Below are positions 56,167 to 64,000 of a stretch of 64,000 bases of DNA, one piece after another. Each line of letters starts with the position of its first letter. Positions within the stretch are counted from its first letter, which is position 1. Source of the stretch: Lophium mytilinum (taxonomy: Eukaryota; Ascomycota; Dothideomycetes; Mytilinidiales; Mytilinidiaceae); the NCBI GenBank assembly GCA_010093605.1, contig MU004195.1, positions 746,708-810,707 on the forward strand, written 5' to 3'. Made by a program: the position numbers and the translations under genes. The notes under the pieces were generated by a model. That model made no database searches and was not told where the DNA came from. It saw only the letters and a program-made list of their open reading frames with translations.

Positions 56167-57483
56167 AATAGAGAATGACCGTCACGAGGCAAGTCAAAGC
56201 CTTCAAGACCAATCCGTATCAATTGATCATGGGAATCGCCAACAGCGATGTCGAAGCGACGGGCTCCAAGCTCTCGCTAACGCACATACCCGCGAGTACC
56301 TAGCATCATGCCTAAGCATCTTGTGGCTCAGGAGGCGGAAGCGAAAGATCCCATGATGCACAGGAAGGGTGTTACAGCGGAATCATCCCGCCGCCGGGTA
56401 GTGGACTGTGTAACAGGGGATGAAGATGGTTGCTACCCCATCGGCGAAGTAGAGATGTCGCAATCGATGTGAAAGGGGTAAGACATTGGATAGCTAGAAC
56501 TCAGCCCAAGACAGCCCAATATATCAGTGCCTGAAATCGGTGAGTCCCGTGACGTGGAGCGCTTGGCCGTGAATGGCGGGGCTGGGATTGACGCGCATAG
56601 GCGCAGATTCAGGGCCCGGCGACGGAGTGACTGACAGCGAGAACGTGCATGTCAGATTCTATTCTCTGACCCCGGCAGGGCTGAATCTGATGCAATCTTC
56701 GGGAACCTGCGTAGGAAGCAGCAGCGAGGTGGATAGCTTTTCTGCTGCATAGATAGATAGATAAGATGGCCCCTTCCTGCAGCGGCGCTGGCCTAGCAAA
56801 CGCCCTGGTGCGGTAGGCTGAGGGTCCAGCAATCCGCGTGGGATTCAAGGTCCGTTACACGCCAGCCGATCTTCAAGAAGAGCCGTGCGTTGACGCCCGC
56901 ATCTTTGGCCTGCTCCACCAGACCCAAACCTGGGAACAACCTCACCGCGCGCCTCCAGACACCACTCCCTCCGAGCAGCAGACGTGCCGACCGACACTGC
57001 TCTTGCTGCTGCACGCCGAACCACCATACCCGGACCGATCCCGCCCTCCCGCGCTCGACAGCCGTGCCGACATGACCGCCGTGCCCGGCCCAGCTCACGA
57101 ATGATAGACAGGCTGCGATAGGCCTCCTGCGGTCCTGTCGCGTCGTCACTCGGTGCGTATTGACTCCTGCGACTTGCTATCCATAGCTTGTCATTTCACT
57201 GCCCGAATTGGCTGACAATAGTGCGCAGCTCAATTGTGCCTCACTTCACCCACTTCACCGCCAACTATTCACGTCCCCCGAACAATACCATCACGGCCTG
57301 CAACCTCACCCATCCCAACTCCCCGACGTGTATAGACCTATGATCTGCCATCCTCTGTCCATTTGTATCCTACACCTTACATACCTCTGCCTCTACCTTT
57401 TCACCTCCAACCAAATACCAATTCCCCCCCGGCATATACCATCTCGAGCCCTCTCACCTGTCGCATTGCCGTATGAACTCAGA
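56167..57483. other. Intergenic region upstream of the Ebp1-like gene
   Basis: About 1.3 kb. C/T-rich from 57230 to 57480, a probable leader; the Ebp1 frame is open through it but lacks family-like sequence. Overlapping short frames at 56600-57150 are not protein-like. Confidence 0.4.
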
Positions 57484-60120
57484 ATGTCCATCTCCGAGTC
57501 CACCGCCGACCTAGGCAAGGCCGGCCAGGACGTCAAAGCCGCACGAGCCAAGGAAGACGCGGACGAGCTGGCGAAGCTCGATGCAATTATTGATCGCATC
57601 CGCAAAGTCGTTCCAACAGAACCATACATCCTATCCACACCAACCGACCTCCCTTACCACCGCGTCGACGACCAAGAACGCCGCAGCTGGATGATTGGTG
57701 ATTTGTGGGAGCCCCGAGAGGAGTACCGCCAGTATCAGACCTGGCAATACCGCGATCGCGAGGACACCGTATACGCCCTTCGGTCCGCTGTCGACGAGCG
57801 AATGCAGAAAGAAGCCGCATTGGCATCTTCTAAGAATCGTCTCAAGTCCAACTTTATGGCGACTCCAGCGGCGGGGGCCAAAAAGATGAGCTACAGCGAC
57901 TATGCCAAAGCCAAGCAGGCCAATGGGACTCTCGGGACTCCGTTGTCGAAGAAACCTTCCCCAGAGCTTGGCCCGGTGCAGCCACAGCAAGCTCAGAAGC
58001 CTCAGACTAATGGCATCAAGCCTGTTGTCAATGGTCATCCAGCCCCCGTTCAAGCCCCAGTCCAACAGGGACAGAAGCGCGCCCTGGACGTTACCCCATC
58101 CGACCTACTCCAGGACATCCTCAAGGAAGCCGGTGGTGATGCACCACCCCCAGCGAAAAAGCTCAAGCCAGCATCGCCGCGCCCAGCTCAGCACTCCAAG
58201 TCCTCCTCCAATGCGTCTAGTCAATCAAACTCCACCCCTCATGGTCTCCCCCCAATGCTTTCCCCAACATCATTTCCGAATCCTTATGGCCTCCCTCCCA
58301 TCTTGTCACCAACTCTTCCCGCAAATGTTCAAGCAGAACTTGCTCGCATCGAGTCTCGAAAACGCGCCGACTCAAATGTGTCGTCGTCGTCGTCAAGCCA
58401 ACTGCTTTCCGTTCCGGAGCTAAAGAACAAGAGGAGCGACGAATCGTTGAAGGGAGTCGCTCGGAAAGTTCTCAAGAATGGGGAAGTCAAGTCCCGAATA
58501 GACAGCGCTGAATCGAAGATCGCTACTTCAACACCAGTTCGAAATCACGTCCGGGATGAACCTCAAAAGGAGTCGCCGGTCAAAGCAGTGAAGAGACTCA
58601 TGGTCAAGTTGAAGTATGGCAGGAAGAATAGGAATCAAGTCGAGCGATTCCTCAGGTTACCAGCTGCCAGCCAGAAGAAAGAACGACAGGCTGAGCGGGA
58701 GAAAGAAAGGCAAGCTGAGAAGGAGAAGGACCGTCAGGCTGAGAGGGAGAAAGACCGCCAAGCTGAAAGGGAAGAGTTATTGAGGATGAAAGAGCGAGCA
58801 ACGAAGAACAAGCTGAAGCAAGAGGAAAGAGACAGGGCGGAAGCCAAGGCCAAGCAAGACGCTGCCAAAGAGAAGGTTCTCAAAAGCGCACTCTCCACAC
58901 CAGCTCTCAAGAAAGTATCTGCCACGATGTCCGACACCTCGGCAACGTCAAAGTCCGCAAAACGCCCTCGCGAGTCCGACGATGTACCCACTGTCCACTC
59001 CAAGCGCGTCAAGGCACCGGCAGAACTCGAACTCGACAAGCGACCCAGCACGCCCTCTGACCAGGCTATCCCTTCTCCAGCCTTGACCACTGCATCAAGT
59101 GCTCAGAAGTCAGGTAGTCACCTCATTACCCCCCGCAAAGACCTGAGAGCATTGAACATGATTCGAGCTATCTCGTCACCAGGTAACGATTCCACCCCTG
59201 GCCGCGGCTCCACTCCGACAATTTCTTCGAAGCCAGTCGATGGGAAGACATCAGTACCCGCTTCACAGAAGAACGAGACGATGCGCCGGAGTGTTTCCGG
59301 TTGGTTGGAGTGCCAGAAGAAAGCGACCGACATTGGGCGCAATTTGAAGCACGACGCTACAAGAATTGAGGGCGAGGCCAAGACTTTGAAGCAAGGCGCT
59401 AAGGATGCCACAGCAATGCGCATCGCCTTGATGAGCATTGACTGTATCCTGTAAGATCCCCTAAACCACTTTCATCCTCAGCATTCCATCCTCTCCATGC
59501 CTATCGAAGATCCTCCAATTCATTTCCTGCGCTAATATTCCCGCAGTGCCTTCATGATCGCCTTTCACGCTGGAGATGCCAGCCAACACGTGCAAAGCCG
59601 CCCCCCAAATATCGATAACACATGGCGTACCCTTCTAACGCTGACCCACTCCTTCAAACCTCGCACCGTCCCTTACCGAGACCTCGAAAACCTCCGCATT
59701 ACCCTAGCCTCCATCATTGCTACCCGCATCGCCAACCAGCCGCGCCCCAGCAACATTAGCAACATGACGACCGCAGAAGCCGCTCAAGCATACTACAACT
59801 TGAACAAAGACATGAACAGCGTCATGCGCCTGTCCGCTGAGGCCACGACGGCACTGCCTACTTCCACCATCATCGAGAAGTATCCCCAGACCTGGGAGCT
59901 ACGGTCCCGCGCCACGCCTCAGGCATTCCAACAGAAGGACTTTGGCAACCACGGCGAGCTCACCGGTCCCTTCTGGCTGCCGATCGGCCCCTGCACTTTC
60001 CCCATCCACGGCGTGAGATTCGGCATCGCGTACATGAACGAGTTCATGGAGCACAAGGGCACAGACTACGGCATGCTCAAGGTGCAAGCTTTCCTCGACC
60101 GAAAAGCCGACGAAGCATAA
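57484..60120 (+). CDS. Ell-binding protein Ebp1-like transcription elongation factor
   Basis: Exons 57484-59450 and 59547-60120 join in frame (DCIL|AFMIAFHAGD) to 846 aa. I chose the ATG at 57484 (MSISESTADLGKAGQD) because the upstream open part lacks coding character. The N-terminus is helical; residues 120-400 are disordered, Pro/Ser/Gln-rich; about 400-460 is highly charged with KERQAEREKERQAEKEKD-type repeats; then KKSATDIGR-like helices and a conserved C-terminal domain (GWLECQKKATDIGRNLKHDA, FMIAFHAGDASQHV, WRTLLTLTHSFKPRTVPY). That C-terminal domain fits the fungal Ell-binding protein Ebp1 family. In fission yeast Ebp1 joins Ell1-Eaf1, a nuclear complex that stimulates RNA polymerase II elongation. 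Family call is from memory of the domain and is moderately sure. Confidence 0.72.
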
Positions 60121-61332
60121 GGCACTCCCGTTGCCAAAACCCGTCTTCTCCTATTTGTTAATTAATATTCCTTACTATCAGGGTGCTACCCCACATTACG
60201 GGGCGTTGCGTTTCTGGCGTTTGAATTCCACGGACTATGGATCGGGGGTCCCGGCGATTTGCGGGGTTTTGGTACCGGGCTTGGATTCCCGGATGGATGG
60301 ATGGATGGATGGATTCAGGCGTGTGATATATTGGTCTCTGATACCCCCCCTTTTCCCTTAGTCTGCGCGTACTGCGGAGATTTTGTGCATAGGCACTGGC
60401 ATTGCGGTTGTGTAGTATAGCGGATACCGCCCGGTCTGGGTGCGATGATTGCGAGAGTGAGGAATAGAGCGAGAACTGTTCAATTTTGGTGCCGGGTATT
60501 GAGTGAGTGAGTGATGCAGTGATGCGTGTGTGGGTGTGAGAAGCTCCGACGTATGTACTATCGGAAACTGGGGGCCGGCAGATACCGCTTTCAATCTGTG
60601 TACAGCAAATTTTTACCTGGTGTCCATAACGCAATTTGTTTTTCGTGAGAGTTCATATTCGAGCGACGTGAGGACGAATATGGGTACTAGGGACGACGGG
60701 CTTGGTAACGAGCAGGACATGACATCGTGAGCAGTTGGCGCGTAGCGAGTTTGTCTATTGGAGCTGTACCCACGAAATCGCTGCATATTCTCCGTGCCTC
60801 GTGAAGGTCATCCATGTGCTCCAAGAATGAAGTAGTACAGTACTGCGCCATTAGTTTGGGCACACGGACATCACTACTTGAGTGCCGCTTTTGCAAGCCG
60901 GACGCTACTTTCAGCGGTGGCCTCACCGCGAGGATGCTTCTTAGTCAATAGGAAGCGTAGATTACATTGTGTAAGTCTTGACTTCACGCTTGTGTTGCGC
61001 TCACCCCACAGGGGCACTCCAAGCCGTGGCAAACAAAGGTGCACAGAGTTATGGCCTGTCACTGTAGGCTCCGCCACATAGAGTGACATTGCAAGCTTTC
61101 AGTCGATCCAAAGCATAGAGCAATGTCTGTTCCAAAGCTTTGAGAAGAGATAAGGGAACCCGATGAGCTCTAAACAGCCATAAAACAGACATAATTTCAT
61201 CTAGTCAAATGAAGACTTGATCCTAAAATGCCACAAACGCCAACTCCACCGTCCAATCGTGCCTATCTTCATTCCTAATAACCGTGCTGCGACCTATCGA
61301 CGTCCTAAGATTGACCTATGTTGATCGTGCAT
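60121..61332. other. Intergenic region, with a GGAT microsatellite
   Basis: About 1.2 kb between convergent genes (Ebp1-like and BTB). A (GGAT)6 run is at 60291-60314. Short frames on both strands are not protein-like. Confidence 0.4.
60291..60314. repeat. (GGAT)6 microsatellite
   Basis: Six perfect GGAT units in the 3' flank of the Ebp1-like gene. Confidence 0.9.
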
Positions 61333-62189
61333 TCATAGATCCAGCATCTCTCGACGGCACCTCATTTCTTCCTCCTCATCCTCATGTTTATGCAGCCATT
61401 GACACGGGCTGATCGCATAGTCGAAAGCCTCAGTATCTGACGCCCGCCATAACGCCTCTCCCCTACTCATCGACACCTTCTGCACAACAAGCAACCATTC
61501 GACGAGCAACTCCTTGGGCATGGCCAAAAGGTCGTCTCGGAGTCCAGGCTCCTCGTCAGGATCGAGAGCGCCATTCTTTGCATAGCAAAAGAGCAGGAAC
61601 TTGGTCATCCGAGAAGTGAGTCCAAGCTCCGTACCCGCTCTTCTCACATAAAATAACCCAGGAATATCGGTCATGTGGTTCAAGTAAAGCTCACTCAACT
61701 CAATCATAATGGCGTTGCGCAACTCCACAAGGTCGTACCTGCTGGCAAAGACATACACGTCGAACAGCTCGTCAAGAGCGGAATGGAACTTCTCTGCCTC
61801 GCTTCGATCTGTGCTGATCTCTACCACTGCCTGAGCTTCGCCGTGCTTAGCCCTACCGCGTTCGAAGATGAGGTGGCCACGGAGATCGAATTGGAGCCAC
61901 ATGAGAACGATCTCAATTACTCGAGCGCTGGCATCGCCCTCAATGCCTACAGTGGTCGTCTTTGATTCGCGGTCTTCCTCGAAGTACTTGCGATAGTATG
62001 TCGATGCCTCCGAAATCGCGTGTTTGGACACCCAGAAGCTCTGCTTGGAAGGCTTGATCATAAACCGAATATGATCATCCGGTCTCCACCTGCCAGAATT
62101 AGACAAACCTGGAAGAGCTCTTGCACGTATCAAGCTCGAACTACTTACCGGTCTAAAGGAGGTAGCTCGGATGATCCTGACGGCGGCAT
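61333..62189 (-). CDS. BTB/POZ-domain protein
   Basis: Exons 62189-62149 and 62089-61333 join in frame (PPLDR|WRPDDHIRFM) to 265 aa, start MPPSGSSELPPLDRW. A BTB/POZ-like fold is suggested by HIRFMIKPSKQSFWVSKHAI, then YYRKYFEED, ARVIEIVLMWLQFD and ALDELFDVYVFASRYDLVEL, typical of fungal BTB proteins where the first strand pair is followed by a helix bundle. The C-terminal half is helical and ends with CQWLHKHEDEEEE. BTB domains mediate dimerisation and often link substrates to cullin-3 ligases; the specific role is unknown. A head-to-head paralog lies at 62838-63768 with the same layout and end motif (CQWHEHGDDEDEEE). Confidence 0.72.
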
Positions 62190-62837
62190 CGCGAAGGAAA
62201 GCTAATGTTCGCTACTGTAGACTCTACGTGGCTCTGCACCTATGGTCGGTTAGGGATCACGGCCAACTTTGAGACTCGCCCTCGATTTCGAATGTGAAGA
62301 GGGCACGGTTGTCAGATATCTACAGTTTACTTCGAAGGCCGGGTTCATGATATAGCTAATAGCCAGGTCAAGTTTGCGAAGCTTGTCGTCGTCTGAACCA
62401 CAAGCATGAAGTTTTCATCAAGCAACTAGAGTGTCTTCAATACTTGTGTTTGCGTAGCCTCTGTGGCCGAAGGACGTAGAAAGTCAGGTCTATCCTACGT
62501 GATCTGCTAGAGATTGCTACTGATAGACACGAGTCGTATTTTTGCTTGAGCTAGCACTTTCCAGAGTGGCGTGTGCTTGAATGTTCCATATGCCGAGACA
62601 TCAAAGAACAACAACGAAAATAACAGAGTTAATCTGTTTGATATCAGACAACTGCTGAAAAATGTGCCACATGCTTGAAGTCAAAGTGCTTTGAACAGCA
62701 AACTCAGAGTAATTATTTCTTGAATGTTTCCCACCAAGTTCGCTCACTCTCAAGCCTAGCTCCACCTGGACTGCGCATTGGGAACCACTCCACGCGGATC
62801 GCCGAAAGCAAAACACCGGACCACCGCACCCAACGTC
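62190..62837. other. Intergenic region between the head-to-head BTB paralogs
   Basis: About 650 bp, AT-rich near 62580-62720. Should hold both promoters. No other feature. Confidence 0.4.
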
Positions 62838-63768
62838 AAGATGTCCTAATCACCATTGCCGAAGAACTTCCAGGACCCGCCAGAACTCGCACGGTAAGTG
62901 TCCCACCACCGAAACTTCCTCGTGTTCGAGCTTCTCTAATATCCGGTAGTTGGAAGCGATATGACCATGTAGCGTGCGAAGTCGGACTGCCAGGCGAAGA
63001 GAAAGAAAGATTCATGATCTCCAGGAACGCAGTAGGCGAAGTGTGGGAGCCGACATCACCGTTCCGCAGACGGCTCGAAACCCCCCAGGACACCTCGCCC
63101 GATGGTGTGGTAGTCCTGGACGATATTAGCGTCCCAACATTCAAAATCGTCTACATGTGGCTTCGGTGGGATTTCAGCGAAGAGTTGATTCTCTGCCACA
63201 TCGCGAGGTTCAGAGCAGCACGCCACAGAGCTAGCAACGGAAGAGGCATAACGCGCGCAAACGAAATGTAGACGACGAGCCACAAACCTACAACCCTCCC
63301 GAGCTTCCAGGCGTCGATCGGGCATTCGATGAGCTGTTCGACGCCTACGTCTTTGCAACGACATACGACTGCAAGGGCCTGCGCAAGAAGATTGTTTCCC
63401 AGCTGGAGGATTGCTGGGGTTCCGACACAAAAGTCCCGAGCGCGAGCATCTTGACCAGTATCAGCCAAAAGCTCTCTTGTCACTCGCCGTTGACGCAGTT
63501 CTTCTTCTTTGCGTGGGCAAAAGATGTGAATCCGGAAAGGTTGGACCAAGATGACCGACGCGAGATCGAATCATTGCCTCCCGACTTTCTTTATGAGTGG
63601 TTGGTCGTAGAGAAGCGAGTTTCCATGGCTAGAGAAAAGGATATTACGGGCGGGAAATGGTCGGACGCAACAGCGATGCTTGAGGCTATGGACCCATGCC
63701 AATGGCATGAGCATGGGGACGACGAAGACGAGGAGGAGGAATGTCGAGAGGCGCGTGAAGAGGATTAA
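62838..63768 (+). pseudogene. BTB/POZ paralog, probably decaying
   Basis: The paralog of 61333-62189 is recognisable throughout: WKRYDHVACEVGLPGEE, FKIVYMWLRWDFSEELI, AFDELFDAYVFATTYDCKGL, FLYEWLVVEKRVSMAREK and CQWHEHGDDEDEEE. The ATG at 62838, equivalent to the paralog start, is followed by a TAA two codons later, although the rest of that short exon (PPELAR) would splice over a GTAAGT...GGTAG intron just as in the paralog. Around 63210-63270 the reading frame shifts with no plausible intron (the only GT-AG pair is 28 bp apart). So the copy has at least two defects relative to its sister. Alternatives are a non-AUG start with an unusual splice, or sequencing error in the assembly. The 3' half is open from 63268 to 63768. 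Confidence 0.6.
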
Positions 63769-64000
63769 TTTCTGGCAGTGACATAGCTGGAGAATATTGC
63801 AAAGTCTTCGTGTGTAGAGTGTGGTGCGATCGAAAAGGAACTAGAAGCTTCAATCAGTAAATGAACATATGCGACAAGCACTCCGCATAAGCTCTCAACC
63901 CCAACATGGCTATGCGAGCGGATGATTCCCCTCCAGCGGCACGCTACTAACCTCCTCTAGCCTGCCGCAGGACATCCAACCGTATCATGATATCCTCACC
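63769..64000. other. 3' flank at window end
   Basis: About 230 bp after the BTB paralog with no feature I can identify. Confidence 0.4.

Noticed and set aside
1-64000. CRISPR arrays, operons, ribosome binding sites
   Set aside because: This is spliced fungal nuclear DNA; spaced identical short repeats of CRISPR type are absent.

Overview
The window is nuclear DNA of a filamentous ascomycete (Pezizomycotina; a dothideomycete-like genome is my inference). Genes are split by short GT-AG introns (about 45-80 bp, often with a CTAAC/CTGAC branch site). The gene set (SSL1, PMT2, KSP1, UTR4, Byr4/Bfa1, XRCC4/Lif1, SUZ12-like, Ebp1-like) is typical of moulds. There are no operons, rRNA genes or CRISPR arrays. 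Intron positions were placed by eye from splice motifs and frame continuity.

Layout. 0-7.3 kb: two tandem RING-finger paralogs, TFIIH subunit SSL1, and a chitin synthase export chaperone-like membrane protein with an 8-nt microexon, all on the minus strand. 7.3-11.1 kb: gene-poor, one doubtful split ORF and an old degenerate duplication. 11.1-20.1 kb: a sugar-porter-type MFS protein with a long cytosolic N-terminus, protein O-mannosyltransferase PMT2 and a secreted purple acid phosphatase, all plus. 20.6-25.4 kb: an ankyrin protein and the methionine-salvage enolase-phosphatase UTR4, minus. 25.4-28.6 kb: no convincing gene. 28.6-30.5 kb: KSP1-type kinase. 30.5-33.8 kb: gene-poor, with degenerate repeats. 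33.9-36.8 kb: a WW-domain, Q/G/Y/P-rich protein whose 1.1-kb intron holds a 159-bp tandem repeat array with its own open frame. 37.5-43.5 kb: an F-box/LRR-type protein divergent from a SUZ12-like VEFS protein ending in a PHD finger. 45-48.6 kb: a secreted Ser/Thr-rich protein, a roughly 180-bp tandem repeat array with a conserved palindrome, and a WD40 protein. 49.4-50.6 kb: a broken HeLo/kinase-type cell-death gene. 51.6-56.2 kb: Byr4/Bfa1 divergent from XRCC4/Lif1. 57.5-60.1 kb: Ebp1-like transcription elongation partner. 61.3-63.8 kb: head-to-head BTB paralogs, the second apparently decaying.

The genes are mostly independent housekeeping functions: transcription and DNA repair (SSL1, Ebp1-like), chromatin (SUZ12-like), end joining (Lif1), cytokinesis control (Byr4), cell wall and secretion (chaperone-like, PMT2, phosphatase) and nutrient handling (MFS, UTR4, KSP1). 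The most unusual material is in the repeats: the intronic 159-bp array and the palindrome-bearing 180-bp array.
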